From NCBI RefSeq assembly GCF_037975245.1, contig NC_092580.1:23637001-23701000 (forward strand): DNA of 64,000 nucleotides. Direction: 5' to 3'. Shown one piece after another: positions 50,600-63,389 of the stretch. The position numbers were made by a program, and so were the translations under genes. A model generated the notes under the pieces. It searched no databases and was not told the origin of the DNA. It saw nothing but the letters and a program-made list of their open reading frames with translations. Every line of letters starts with the position of its first letter. Position 1 is the first letter of the stretch. Source of the DNA: Apostichopus japonicus (lineage: Eukaryota > Echinodermata > Holothuroidea > Aspidochirotida > Stichopodidae).

Positions 50600-53500
50600 A
50601 CTAAGGAGAGAGACTAAGTCTAGTACTTGTTGGAGCTATAGGGCGTCTCAGGCTAGATGGAGAGATGCATGCCTAAGATATGTCTAGTCTCTTGTAACGC
50701 GTATTTTCCAGCACAAAAGTGTCAGACAAAATAATTATAAGAAATGTCTTTTTATGAGCAAATTGGGGGAAGGATATACATGATCCCTTTACATCCGCTG
50801 GGCTCATACGCCCTGGATACACACTCCGTACATTTTACTCTGGATCTATAATTGCACGTTAAGTAATAAATGCCTTCACACTGCACGCTCCATATACAAA
50901 TCATGGATACCGTGAGTCAATGCAGCATATATCCGCACTGAGCGTTGTAAGCGTGACATTATAGCAGCTGGGTGGAATGATAAGGAAATAAATATAAATG
51001 AGACACTATAAATAAATATAAAAACATGCTGATGTATACTACCGTCCGGTGGACAGTGTGGTCTGCACAAGAGACCACAGCATAGTGCCTTTGTATTTTA
51101 AAACCAATGAAAATATGTCTGGCTCTTGCTGACATGCTCCGTACCATCCTCCCCCCCCCCCCTCATCTAGGCTCATCCCTTTGCCGGGGTTCCTGTGTGA
51201 CACGGGCAATATTTCCTCTTTCTTATTTTTTCGGTTAATAACAGGTCACAAAGTGTAGGCTATTTTTATACTGTTATATCTGCGGGCGAAGCACTCGACA
51301 GCGTTACGATATGATTCATATTTATCTATCGATAAATCATACAAATGAAACACCCACTTATGAAATATTTATTGCGCATAAATCAGATGATAGAAAAAAA
51401 ATAGATTGTTCTTTCTCTAAATATATGACAGAAATACCATACATAAATACCATACATAAAAAGTTTCTTTACACCACAGAAAGGAATTTCACAATTACTT
51501 ATAACGTTAACACCTTAAGAACATCTCAGTTATATGGAGCGATTGGTACTATGAGTGGAACATGTTTAAACTTGAGGGGTTATCTGCAAATATATAAGAG
51601 GATCTCACAAATTGACTGTCAGGAATTTCACCTTCTGATATGATATCCATATATACGCGCTGAGAACCTGCCGGCTGTTATACTGTCGTTGACCTGAGTC
51701 CCTCTGTATATGCTCCCATATGCGGGAAACGGGTACGACAAGCCACATGTTATATTTGGGCGATACATAGGGCCTACTTTAGAAATTTGTTATCCATCTT
51801 ATTTTTGCTTTATTCTTTTTTTTATGAATTGTGATCTAAACATATAGTAGGTTACATATTCTTTGATGGTGACATTTCGTGGTACCACCAGATTAACAAT
51901 GATTCCGTTCTGGTATACTTCTCGTATTCTATTATTGTTGCTTGTAGTCGCCATCTTGGATCTGAACTCGCCATCTTGGATCTGTATACTCGTCCTCGTA
52001 TACTTGCATATACTCGAATTCTTAAAATCTAGCATAGATATAGTCATGATAAAGGAGTACAATATATTCAATATCAGTTATAGTACTCGCGCTCACAGAC
52101 TTGTACTCCTTTTTTTCCTACTAATATGAACAAATGAGACATTCTTCTTATATATACTCGCACTCATGTAGTTGCACTCGTATCCACAAGTATATATCAT
52201 ATAACCACAGAAGAGTATTTATCGTGTATATTTTATTAATATTGGAAATTTAATACGATAGCCCAACGACAGACCTACCCACCCTAATTTCACGGAAGGT
52301 GTGTCTAAAATGCAGTATATATGAGACCTGGCCTAATATGAACTGGTTTTGTTATCACTAAGTGTTTACGACACATCATTTACCAGCTGGGTACCGACCT
52401 ATCAAAGATGGGGGAAAGGACTTCGCACAAGGGTTTTATTTTATACTGACTCAGTCACTTTCATCATATATAAAGAAAAGCCAAATGCTCATATTGTTGC
52501 ATGCGTGCGAAATCCATAACCCCCCCCGCCCACCCCCCCCCCCACCAAACAGCAAAGAAAGAAAGAAAGAAAAGACAAAGAAGAAGAAACATAAAAACGC
52601 TGTATCACAGATACAGACTATGTGAGCAGTATGTAACTATAGTTGGATAGTTATTACTTTACCATTGTCATACACATGCACGTGCACGTTAGTATATTAC
52701 TCAAGTTATACTATGTATATACTGCAGTGCATATATTCATGTATGTATCTAATAAGGGTTATTACGCTATATACATCTACCGTTACATGTCATCGTTGCA
52801 ACCTTTTATTGTACCTCTGTTTACTGAGTCGACCATGGTAACGCTGGGTAGCACTCAACAATAATCAATACATTATTATTATTTTTCTTCATATCGACCG
52901 GAGAAATCTTTTGAAGAAACGAGGCTGAAACGAGCGACAACGCCGACCTGTTAATATTAACTCCATCAAGTCTTTGTCTATTGCATGAGATGTGAATTTT
53001 CATATTTCATTATTTTCATATATATATATATAGATAAGAATTGGCCGATTGTTCTAAGAGATGTAAAATCGATTGTTATTTTTGGTAAATGTCGATTATT
53101 AACAGATTGTCATAAGCCTGTATGGATATAGTCATATAGCAAAGCCTATTGGTGCAAGGGATAGGTGACTGAGGCGGTAAAATAAATCTTCGGATACAAC
53201 GGTCGCGGACTGTGTAAGCCTTATATCTAACATAGAGACAAAAAATCACAATGTCTTTTGAGACCCCCATCTCAATATATTGTCCCTAACTCTAGGTATC
53301 GGGCCTGATATATACTCTATTTTGACTAGCTAAACTCTCCAGGAAGCGGATCATACAAGTATAACTAGTCTGTGATTTCATCATGGTCCTTCATGGTCTT
53401 TCACCGTGGTACATGTACATGTATACATATATATGAATATGTGCATGTACATGTTTTTTTTTTCGTCATAAATGCAACTTTATTATATAAATATTAGTTA

Positions 53501-55260
53501 CCTCTACAGTGGGTAATAAACTTACACACTCTACCGAGAAAATAACTACTTTCATCTCAATTGCCCGCTATATGACATCGTTCTCTCTGCTCTTCGCAAA
53601 CACGCATTTTGTATAACTCATATATTGACCAAGCAAAAATGTTATTAAGATGTGATTTCGACCTATAAAGATGTGCTGAACATTTCAATATTGTTAAGAA
53701 ATCAACTTCAGCCAGTGGAATGTCCCTCTCATTGGGTTTCATGTTGTTTTGTGTTTTTGTTTTGCATTCCCACTGAAATCTTGATGCAAAGTTTAGCTAA
53801 TATCTCCGAGGAACTCATGGAGGCTTATTCACACTTCTGCAAAGATGTTTCGGGTGATGTGTAGAGTGGTATATATCGTCTAAGTCATACAGCAATATCG
53901 TTGAACACTTTTTACTGCTTTTCCCGGGAGGGTGGGGTAGGAGGTTGGGGTGGGGGATGGGAAAACTTTGCATGGAAACTTCATGAGGTCAACATTATAC
54001 CCCCACTATATTCCCCACTCCGGGGCAATAATGCCACGGAGTCGTACTCTTATATATGTAAGAAATGGGTTTTTTTTGGCGGTTTATTAGGCATATACAT
54101 ATCTATACTGAAATTAAGCTTTAACAGTATGTATGTACTCGTCGAATTGATTATGGACTAACTAATGCATATTCTTGTTGGAAATATGTTTTGCATTTGT
54201 GCGCTTGAGTAAACTGGCGATAAATATTGTTGGGTTGTGTTCTCACATTGAGAAGGAATGCTCTACATGATTTGAAACAGAAAAAAAATGCTGAAATCCT
54301 GCTAAGCGATTAACTTTATTATAGAACACCTAACTAAAACCATTTTTTTTACTGCACTGTGATATACAGTGACAATTTTATTTCTCCTAACTGTTTTTAA
54401 ATGATCATAATTGACAAACTTAAAATTAAAATTTAACCTATTGTGTAAATCGTGTAATAAATATTTAATTATCAAATGAACGGCGTCAGTTTAAAGTGGA
54501 CGGAATCCCGCACGTCAATGTATATCATGGTGCAAGTTGTAATTTGAATTTCTTTTCATCCGTTCTGCTGGTATAGTTCTTCCACATGACTTAGTACGTA
54601 TACATATGACATTACACACTCACACAGTCTATATTCTTGATTCAATGCCACAACCGATCTATATACCTATAGCACGTTTAGAGAGAATAAAGAACCAGCG
54701 AGATATCTGCTCTTTTAAGTTTATTTTACCTCTTTTTTTCTATCTACGGAACCGAATATCTATCCACCAACGTTTATCGATATATCCATGGTGATGAGCA
54801 ACAAATGACTTATATTTGATCTTCAAAAGTTATTGGCAAATTTATGGTTCAACAAGTAGCTATTGTTCCGTGTTATTTGCCAGTTAGTCAGCACACAATC
54901 GTGCAAGCGACGCGCGGAAGTTAAAGTAAGGATAAAAATAAAAGCCATTTCTCTATGCGTATATGCATTTCCAAGTATGCTATTTGCTGTTTCTTTCTTT
55001 CTTTCTTTCATTCTAGCATATATATGTAAGAGTCAATTTCGGTTACACACTAATGGAGGTTATTTTCAAATAGTTATTAATGAAAACTAATGAAACTTAT
55101 TTCAAACTCCGCACAGTGAAGTATATCAATCATGAAAAAATAATGAAAATAATTCAAATGTCTATATAGGTTTGACGGAAAGTCAATTGTACATTAAATT
55201 TGTACTTCCCTCTTCACAAATTTCGCAACAAGTCTATACAAATTTCTTTATCGATGACGT
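50600..55260. other. Gene-poor stretch with low-complexity islands
   Basis: No gene was recognised. It contains C-runs (51150-51165, 52520-52545), a duplicated CGCCATCTTGGATCTG (51948-51983), a (GAAA)n island near 52556-52575 and short TA tracts (53018-53030). An open frame at 51311-51643 (110 codons) has no recognisable domain and AT-biased composition. Confidence 0.5.
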
Positions 55261-55281
55261 AATATTGGTCTAGATGCTAGT

Positions 55282-55606
55282 TTGGTACGTATTATGTAGT
55301 ACGTACTATTTTGGTACGTACTATTTGGTAAGTACTATTTTGGTACGTAGTGTTTAGTACGTACTAGTTTGGTACGTACTATTGTACCAAAAAGTACGTA
55401 CCAATATAGTACGTACTAGTAGTACCAAAATAGAACGTACTAAATATTAGTACAAAAGAGTACGTACTAAATAGTACGTACGTACTATTTGGTACGTACT
55501 ATTAAGTACGTACTATTTTGTACTACTATTTAGTACGTACTATTTTGGTACGTACTATTTGGTACGTACTATTTTCTATTTGGTATATACTATTTGGTTC
55601 GTACTT
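55282..55606. repeat. GTACGTAC-rich palindromic array
   Basis: Units of about 16-18 bp of the type TTTGGTACGTACTATT occur in direct and inverted orientation. The core GTACGTAC is itself palindromic. The array could fold into many alternative hairpins. Confidence 0.9.
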
Positions 55607-56628
55607 AACCTTTCCTGTAACGGTAGAGTACGATCACATCGGCCAGGTCGTGATCAATTCAACCGAACACATAGCTTTAAGTAAAGAAACCGAAACTCCG
55701 TTGAGTTAACGTTGATTAGCATTCATATTACAATCATCTATATCAACTAACAGATAACATATAGAGCGTAAATGACGTTGTGGGTATTAGGCATATACCG
55801 CACACGTTCTCCCTGCACATTGGACACTGAGCTTTATTGAGAGGATCGATATGTTTGGTATATATATATATATATATAATCCGAGGTTGCTACTTGCTCG
55901 GTGGACACATGGGAGACGTGGGTGAATTCATTGATGGTAACAAAAAATTATAAATTTCCCTCTTGTGTATAACTTGTAGTTCTATATATTATGTGAAATA
56001 GCCATGCCCTTCTGTATCTTACACCGCTATGCTAGCTAATAAATTTCACGTGTACTTGATTTATTGACCTGTGCAGCATTATATAACCTCATATGTATAT
56101 CACATTGCCAAGAAAGTTAAGCAGACCAAGACCACTCCTCCCATATTATATCCCATCCCATTCTTTCCTGCAAAACTTCAGTGCCCCCCCCCCCCTTCCT
56201 CAAAGAACACTTTCCACACCGCGTATGAACCAAGTTGAGATATTGGCATGAATCTCTCTCCTTCTTTTTCTATTCCTCTCATCTCTTTCAGAAACCTTCG
56301 AAGTCCTTGAGAGTTCAGATAAAAGTGCTGTACGAACGACATGTCATTTGACATGATAACATGGCTTTATAAGGCATCCGTACACTTATTATTTTGTCCA
56401 TGGTGTTTGTTCAAAACACCGCGTCCTCCTCGACGGATGGATTTGAAATGTTAAAGTAATAGTTAAACATCTCCAAAGGAGCGTTTGGTTCGGTTGATTA
56501 AGTTAGAACTTTTCTAATGTAGCTAGTTCTAACATCCTTCTACAAATAATACAGATCATTTTACAAGTTTAAGTATGAACCAGAAACAAAATTAATTTTG
56601 ATCATATAAATCATTTAAAATAAAAAAA

Positions 56629-56636
56629 TATAAATA
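56629..56636 (+). promoter_or_regulatory. TATA box candidate for the signal-peptide exon
   Basis: TATAAATA located 48 bp upstream of the ATG at 56684. This is consistent with a start site near 56660 and a very short 5' UTR. Confidence 0.4.
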
Positions 56637-56683
56637 AAAACAGAAGAGAGAAACAAAACCGTCGCAGCAGCAGGACCATCACC

Positions 56684-56927
56684 ATGGCTGCTGAATATCT
56701 CTTCTGGAAATTTTCAATATTTTTAATACTAGCGATTGGAATATTTCGTGATTGTAATGGATATGCACTTTTTGAGAACGCTGGCAATGAAACAGTTGCC
56801 ACGGTTTGTGACACTCTGGTAGCGGACCACTCCATGGCGTCTAATCAATCCGTACAAGAACCATTCCCGGTAACGTTACATATTGGTTCACCAATCTACA
56901 CACCAGGAACCACCAAGAAAATTACAG
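56684..56927 (+). CDS. First exon of a secreted or membrane protein with a Reeler-like domain start
   Basis: The ATG has a good context (CACCATGG). Residues 1-26 form a signal peptide (MAAEYLFWKFSIFLILAIGI then FRDCNG). The following segment has CDTLVADHSMASNQSVQEPF, PVTLHIGSPIYTPGTTKKIT and an NET glycosylation site. Cys-x6-His, then Pro-x-x(V/I), then Y-x-PG-x...(I/V)T is the opening pattern of Reeler domains as remembered (spondins, FRRS1-like proteins, reelin). The frame ends at ACAG|GTTGGT, a plausible donor leaving phase 1. No second exon was recognised in the next 7 kb, so the remainder is presumably beyond the window or this is a relic. Confidence 0.55.
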
Positions 56928-57739
56928 GTTGGTTGCATTCTATATCATTTTAAGATTTTACCAACTAAATTGTGTGTGAGTGCGTGTGTGTGTGTGTGAG
57001 TGTGATATTCAGTGGTTTTAATCCATCTTCCATGTATGTGAAACTTCAAATAATCCCATTCATCAAAATTGAATTTCCATTTCAAGTAAGGAAGAAGGAA
57101 CGTAAATTTTGAAATATTCTGTTTGTGTGTTAACTTCTTGTAAGTTTCTTCGAATGAGCTTTCAACGTCCGTAAGATTGCCAGTTATTTTCATCAATCTG
57201 TATTGTTATCATTTATACATATTATCGCCATAACCGAAAGGCCCATACCCTGTATGCAGTTTAACCTATATGCACACATTATACAGCATGCTGGGCCAAG
57301 TTCAACATGCCTTGCGTTGTTTCACATACTACACTCGTTTCCACGTTACCAAGAGCAACGTATGATTAACGTTTGATAAAAAAAATATGTGATTAATATT
57401 ACCAAATTTTTCCAGAGGATGGACTTTTGTAAATCGACAGTGTGTTTTAATGACTTGCCATAGTTTAAAATCTAGATGTTCGTCTTGGTTTGATCAACGT
57501 ATAGGAAATCATACCAATCAGTACTTTTTAACAATATGTTTCAATTCTTTTATTCACCCTCCCCCCCCACGCCTCAACCCCACCGCAAAGACTTTAACTA
57601 TGACGTCATTATACGTAAAGTGACCGTTCATATATAATCGACCGACAAATCAATAATAATTAGCATATACATGTGGGTCACACGATATATGGATGCCGTA
57701 CACCCTATAATTACGTATTGTTTTATATTAATATTTAAG

Positions 57740-57857
57740 TTGTGTCAATTTTCATATTTATATTTTATCATCTTTTAAGGGTTTTGTCATTTTGTTGTCA
57801 TTGTAAAGCGCTCTTGAACATGCTTAAGCATGAAAAGAGCGCGATATAAATTTGGTA
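57740..57857 (+). mobile_element. LINE or SINE 3' end
   Basis: GTCATTGTAAAGCGCTCTTG...AAGAGCGCGATATAAATTTG followed by a trinucleotide tail. It has the same architecture as the AAAGCGC...GCGCTATATAAAT termini of LINE copies A and D. The 5' extent is uncertain. Confidence 0.65.
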
Positions 57858-57985
57858 AATAATAATAGTAATAATAATAATAATAATCATCATCATCATC
57901 ATCATCATCATAATAATAATAATAATAATAACAATAATAATAATAATAATAATAATCATAATAATCATAATAATAATAATAAAAA
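57858..57985. repeat. (AAT)n / (ATC)n microsatellite
   Basis: Blocks of AATAAT, ATCATC and AATAAT with a few interruptions. Confidence 0.95.
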
Positions 57986-58000
57986 GAATTTTGCATAATA

Positions 58001-58184
58001 TGACACTGAGAAACCTGCAGGTGTCCATGCATGGGTACCGTAAAATTCCACATATCATTGTCAATGGGAATGGCGATTGGTGACCTACTCACCTCTTGAC
58101 ACTGAGAAACATGCAGGTGTCCATGCATGGGTACCGTAAAATGCTACATATCATTGTCAATGTGAATGGCGATTGGTGAAATGC
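58001..58184. repeat. 96-bp tandem duplication
   Basis: TGACACTGAGAAAC(C/A)TGCAGG then TGTCCATGCATGGGTACCGT starts at 58001 and again at 58097. Both run into CATATCATTGTCAATG(G/T)GAATGGCGATTGGTGA. Confidence 0.92.
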
Positions 58185-59084
58185 TTGTTTGAAAGTGTCA
58201 TGATTGTGTCCTCCTGTATATAATATTTCGAAACTTGAAATTACAATACCTGGCACGTAAGATTTGAAACATTCGGCATATTGGCCTGCAGTGTTCCTTA
58301 TTGGACCTGAATACTACAAATGACCTTTATTAGCAAATCAATTGGTTACGAAATTGCGACGCAGTTGGAAGCAGCGATCATATGGAGATTAAAGGTGATC
58401 AGATTTGGCCCTTAGATTGTAGCACGCCAAAAATTTGCTGCAAGTTTTCAAAAGTATAACCTCTTGGTGGTTGTAATTCTTCTACACTTTCACAAACTTT
58501 CAAGAGTGTTCAATTTAGACAATGAAATGTCTCAGAGGGATACACGAAGTTGATGCTGGCAGTGCAATGCTAGTTGAAATTTGATGATGGGTGACCATTA
58601 TTTGAATACCCTGCTAATATTCTAAAACTGTCAAAGAGGTATACTGGGGAGTGTATCATACATTCAGTTTGTATCGCTATTCAGTCCCTTTATGTATTGG
58701 AGGTCTCATCTTGTTTATGTCAAACGTACCTCACCTCACACTCGCACATTTTATAGAAACTATAAAAGGAGTTGCAATAGGGAGCCCGCTCTTTAAGGAA
58801 AGGGTATAACAAATTTTCGACACGATAGTCATGATGTAAGAATGAGCATAGGTCACGTGATTACACGTGATTTTACGACACAAATTTAAATTGATTTTCA
58901 TAATTGATTTCGTGATTCACAGTTATCGGCAGGAGTGTCTAAAGTTCGGCGACAGTCCCCCCCCCCCCCCCCCTCTGTCCAGACCCTAAAAAAAGACACG
59001 GATTTCACATAACCCATGATTCTCCACTAACTCCTATAGGGCCATGGATGCTTACTTCCGCTCTATTATTTGTATATAACAAAA

Positions 59085-59520
59085 AGTCTAATAACAATTG
59101 TAAACGAATGTCGAAATTTCGAGATCAATTGTCAACTTATACAACTTAAAATGCATTAAAATTTCGAGATAAAATTTTAAACAATTGAGATACAATGTCG
59201 AACTTTGGGATAAAAGGTCAAACATGAGCGTTAAAACGTCGGTAAATTGTCGCAATATAATGGCAAATATCATATTTTTGAGATTAAATGTAGAAATTCT
59301 TTGATAAAAATGTCAATATTTCCATTTTAAATGTCAAAAGTGCGACATAAAAAGTTTAACTTTTGTGGAAACACGTTTGTTTCTTTTAGATGAAACTGCA
59401 AAATTACGTGATAAAATGTCGAAATTTTGAGATGCAACTTTGACATTTTCAGCTAAAACGTCAGTATTTCCAGCTAAAGCTTTGACAGTTTGATATGAAA
59501 TATCGAAATTTCGATATCGT
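59085..59520. repeat. Highly degenerate tandem repeat (about 20-23 bp, AAATGTCGAAATTTCGAGAT-like)
   Basis: Motifs such as TGTCGAAATTTCGAGAT, TGTCGAACTTTGGGAT, TGTCAATATTTCCATTTT and TATCGAAATTTCGATATCG recur with irregular spacing, suggesting an old decayed array. Confidence 0.6.
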
Positions 59521-61029
59521 CATGGTAGCCCCTGTAGAGCGGCCTCGTCGCCGGCTTGAAGGTCCTCAGACTATGAGATCCTACGTTAGGCCACCGTCTA
59601 ATTCTTAGCTATTATGAAAACTGACGTTGCGTGTACATATCAAGAATCCAGAATCACTTGGTTATGTTCATTTTATTATTATACATTGTGTACAATACGA
59701 CCACTGTGACTGCGTGTGAAGAAATTCTGCTGCGGAAGTAGCGGCAGAATTGAAAACGCTGAATATGCAAATTTCTTGCATACAAACTACAGGTGATGAT
59801 GTGAGAGATAGCAGAAATGATCGGTTTAGGTAAAAATTGTAAGTATTTTTGTAAAATAACATCACTGTTCATTTATTCAGACAGTACTGGTTCCTTTTCG
59901 CGAGACAGACATGGCGGCCATCAGTCTACCCGATTGCCTGGATGGATCATCAACCTGATGAGATTTTAGAAGTTTCCGACTACTACATCCCCTAATGTCA
60001 TGATTTTCAAACCGCATTTTCCCCGTGTCGCTTTGGCCAGACGGGAAATAATTTCTAGGTGAGAGGAGGGGGTGCGTGGGCGTGATATACCCCTTCTCGG
60101 CCTCATAGCGATCCCCTGATTATAGGCTCCTTGTGAAATTGACAAATTCAAGATCAAACATTGTCATTGATGTCTAACGGTCTAATAGTAAAACAAAGCT
60201 GTTGTTTATTTAGCCATTCATTTCACATTTTGGGGATTAACAGAGGTCAAAGAAATACATAATGAGGTGTAATAAATACATTTTAGGTTCATTAGTCAAA
60301 TTATTGAGATAGAGAGTTGATTGAGACTCATGTTCATTTCTGGAAAAGAAACTTCCTAATGAGTTTGTCTTCTCGATATTAAAGGACAGTCAATAGGAAC
60401 CGATTAAAAAAAAATGACAAACAGCCTTAACTTTTGTATGCATGTTTCTTAGCAACATTAATTATTTCAATATAGCAAGCGTTTGCATCAAATATTACAT
60501 CTTTTGATGGAGTGAATATGCACAGAATTTGTTCTCTAAAGATGTATTGATTTAGTAAAACTTCGTCGCTTAAAAATTCTTAACAATAGACAGGCATAGA
60601 ACCCGCCTCATTTCATGTCCATAGATGACACACTACTAATCAATTTCAAACTTAGCTATATGCTTCAAAGATCTTCCACAAATCGTAGTATGAAATTTCC
60701 ATCGTTATATAGTTGCTAATAAACTTTGGCGGGAATGTTGCAACGATTTGTTTGAGCCCTTATTGCAAACTGAACAAATACATAAAGCGCGGGTCATCGT
60801 ATAATTCATCGCCGAGTTTCAAAGCTTGGATCCTTTCTCTTTTCTAAAGCAGTGTCTATTCAAACAAAGATCTCTTCGGTCAACAATCACATGAATCAGA
60901 TATCCTATATGGAATAATAGAAAACCGTTTCCATGGTTACACGCAGGCATTTCTATGGTAACGTGCTTTTCTGACATCGTCTGCTGCAACTATAGGTAAA
61001 GCAATACATATAATATGTGCAATGGGGAG

Positions 61030-61395
61030 CAAGGGCGTAGGAACCGGGGGGCTGGGGGGGGCGCCAGCCCCCCAGTGAAAAATGTGGAGGGGCGGAAGTA
61101 TCATTCCGCCCCCCCGCTTCGCAAGTCAGAAAACCCCTTTTTCATTTCCAAATGAGAAAAAAATCTCATTTAGAGCACCAAATTGCATCTAAGGCCAGTT
61201 GAAAATGCAAAATTATATACAAAATGGAGTGGGTGGGTTGAAGTGTGCTATATTGCACCAAATTGCATCTGAGGCCACCTGGAAATGCAAAAAAAATCCA
61301 AAGGGGAGGGGGACATCCCCTCCCCTTAGACCCCTCCCCCAGGCCGGCCATCCATCTTCAGCCCCCCCACTCAAAAGTACCTTCCTACGCCACTG
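61030..61395 (+). mobile_element. 366-bp hAT-like MITE with perfect 8-bp target duplication
   Basis: The ends are CAAGGGCGTAGGAACC and, in reverse complement, CAGTGGCGTAGGAAGG. ATGGGGAG flanks both sides (61022-61029 and 61396-61403). It is a sister copy of 29893-30262, highly similar throughout. Confidence 0.93.
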
Positions 61396-61403
61396 ATGGG
61401 GAG

Positions 61404-62610
61404 TAAAATAGAGCTGCAACGAAATAAGGTATCTCACACAATAATGTGTGCAGTGGTTGTAAATGATCAAACTTTTTAATACCTTATCCTCGTGTTAGTT
61501 CGAACAGGTGCATGATTCCAAGGTTAGAAAGAGATTGTTCTCTTAATGCAGCAAAGCTTTCCCACCTCCAATATCATGCTTGCAAACCTCCAGGCAATAT
61601 CCCAATCTCGATCCACCCTTACCCGCCTCCCTTCCACATACCTGTAAGTTCTACAAGTGGACAGAGGCCAACCACCATGTTTGTACTGGGGGAGGGGTGG
61701 GATGGATTACATGTTATGGTTCCGAGTTGCGGGGCCTTAGGAGAGGCGTGGCCCAACCCCTTCGATAATTTTTGGTAAATGGTGCTATAGTTTGAAACTT
61801 GTTGTATCGCACTCGTGTATCTATTTATATAAAACTTATCTAAATGAGGTTTGTTTGCAAAATTCTTCTAAGCCCCCCCCCTCATAAAATTGTTGCGCCC
61901 CTGCCAGTGGACACTGATAGAATAGATATGATATAGAAAGGGACTGTACCCGCTACACTCACAAAACAAAATATACCGGTTAAGTAAAATATTACTAAAC
62001 CATTAAGTAACATAAGAACTCCTGAACTTCTAAGTGATATTTTATCTAACTACAGATAGGTAAACGTTTACATGTAATTGGGGATAGGAAATTACATTAA
62101 TCTGTGTAGTGATCGCTACCCAACTTCTGTATAATGTAAGTTACTTCGCATTGAAGTATTTCTCCTACCTAAATAAAGTGTAAAGGATACATAATGTACA
62201 GGTAACGAGCAATTACACAACAAAGATGTAAATGATTTTAATAATTATTTAGGTATTTATTGCACAGCTTGTCTTCCTTTGAAAAGTCGCAAATCTGACA
62301 CTTAACACACAGAGAAAGTAAAGATATTAGAAAGAACAGTTCTTGTATTTGCTGAGATCAGACATTTATTAAGAATCAACCAAGTGAAAATATATCCATC
62401 CAGGTATTTGATACAGCATTGTAAGAGATTCTTTTGAAGATGCGGTTGAAGTATTACATTTTAAGCTGAAAATGTACAATTTAGGAATTCCCTTAAGTAG
62501 GAATATCATTCTAATTATGAATACCATATATGGCAATATAACTACATGAGGGGAGGGGGACACCATGCAATGTTTCTACAAGTGAAGCACTCTGTAAGTT
62601 TAAATATGTT
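61404..62610. other. Gene-poor stretch
   Basis: No gene was recognised. A C-run with TTGTTGCGCCCCTGCC near 61873-61912 resembles the ends of the GC-rich MITEs, but its partner end was not found. Confidence 0.5.
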
Positions 62611-62616
62611 GTACAT

Positions 62617-62800
62617 ACACTCTAAGAAAAAAGGGTTCTAGAGGGGGTTCTCGAAATGAAGAATGGTTCTCGTCAGAACCATGTGCCCTTGAAGAACCAA
62701 TAAAGGTTCTTGATTCGTTTCTACTTGGTTCCATACCCACACAGAAAAGGTTCTGGGTACAAGATGGTTCCACAAAGAACCCCTAATTGCACGAATAGGG
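62617..62800. repeat. GGTTCT/AGAACC-rich transposon-like fragment
   Basis: Begins CACTCTAAGAAAAAAGGGTT and contains repeated GGTTCT and AGAACC blocks. This resembles the ends of short DNA transposons with AAGAAAAA-GGTTCT termini known from fish and other animals (from memory). No matching right terminus was seen. Confidence 0.5.
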
Positions 62801-62999
62801 GTTCTAATCGTACTTATCACAAGTGTGCACATGATCTATGAATAAACAAGTTCGGCAATTTTCATCGGGAAATGTAATTGTAAGGGAATAATTAAGTGTA
62901 TAGAAGTGTTAATAATCTCATTTTCTCACTTTACCATGGAATTTGTTTTGACTTGTGAACAAAATCGTTTATTTGAATACAACGCATTGAGTGGAATTT

Positions 63000-63232
63000 G
63001 CGTAATAATTTCGACCACTTTTCGCGGGCTCCAAAGTTCCGTCTGACCGAACGTCACGTACATGTTACATGTAATAGTATAGTGAGTGCACCGAAGTTCG
63101 CCGCCCTTACGTACATAATATGCACTGTGTGTGTATATTACCTACGTCCATCATTATATGTATATTGCGTGCAGTTCTTGCGTCACGTACCGTCGATCAT
63201 GTTCGAGTAGGAGAAGTTGAAGCCCCGATGCG
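63000..63232 (+). other. Possible non-coding first exon or promoter region
   Basis: Relatively CpG-rich for this window and ends GATGCG|GTGAGTTTTT, a good donor. A TAGGCCTA-rich block follows at 63390-63700, as downstream of the IMPDH first exon. No coding frame was recognised; speculative. Confidence 0.25.
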
Positions 63233-63389
63233 GTGAGTTTTTCAGTTTTAATTTAGAAACATGTAGACCGAAAATTAAATTCAACTCCAGCGCAGACCTG
63301 CTAATAAGTTATCGGGTCGACCCTTGGTGAATAGACGTGAATGCCAAACGATTCCTTCATCGACATTAATGTCCATTGAGCAAATAATA

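Larger units (their letters stand above)
56928..61029. other. Gene-poor stretch with repeat islands
   Basis: No exon recognised. It contains a (TG)n tract near 56975-57000, a LINE-type 3' end with trinucleotide repeats, a 96-bp tandem duplication, a C-run at 58959-58976 and a degenerate TCGAAATTT repeat field, some listed separately. Confidence 0.5.

Noticed and set aside
51311-51643. 110-codon open frame
   Set aside because: No recognisable domain, signal or splice context, and typical AT-rich composition. It could be a relic, but nothing supports a gene.
61512-61778. Overlapping Pro-rich open frames
   Set aside because: No motif or splice context, and GC-rich short sequence next to a MITE; coding potential is not supported.
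61873-61912. C-run plus TTGTTGCGCCCCTGCC as another MITE terminus
   Set aside because: No partner inverted repeat or target duplication could be found within reach.
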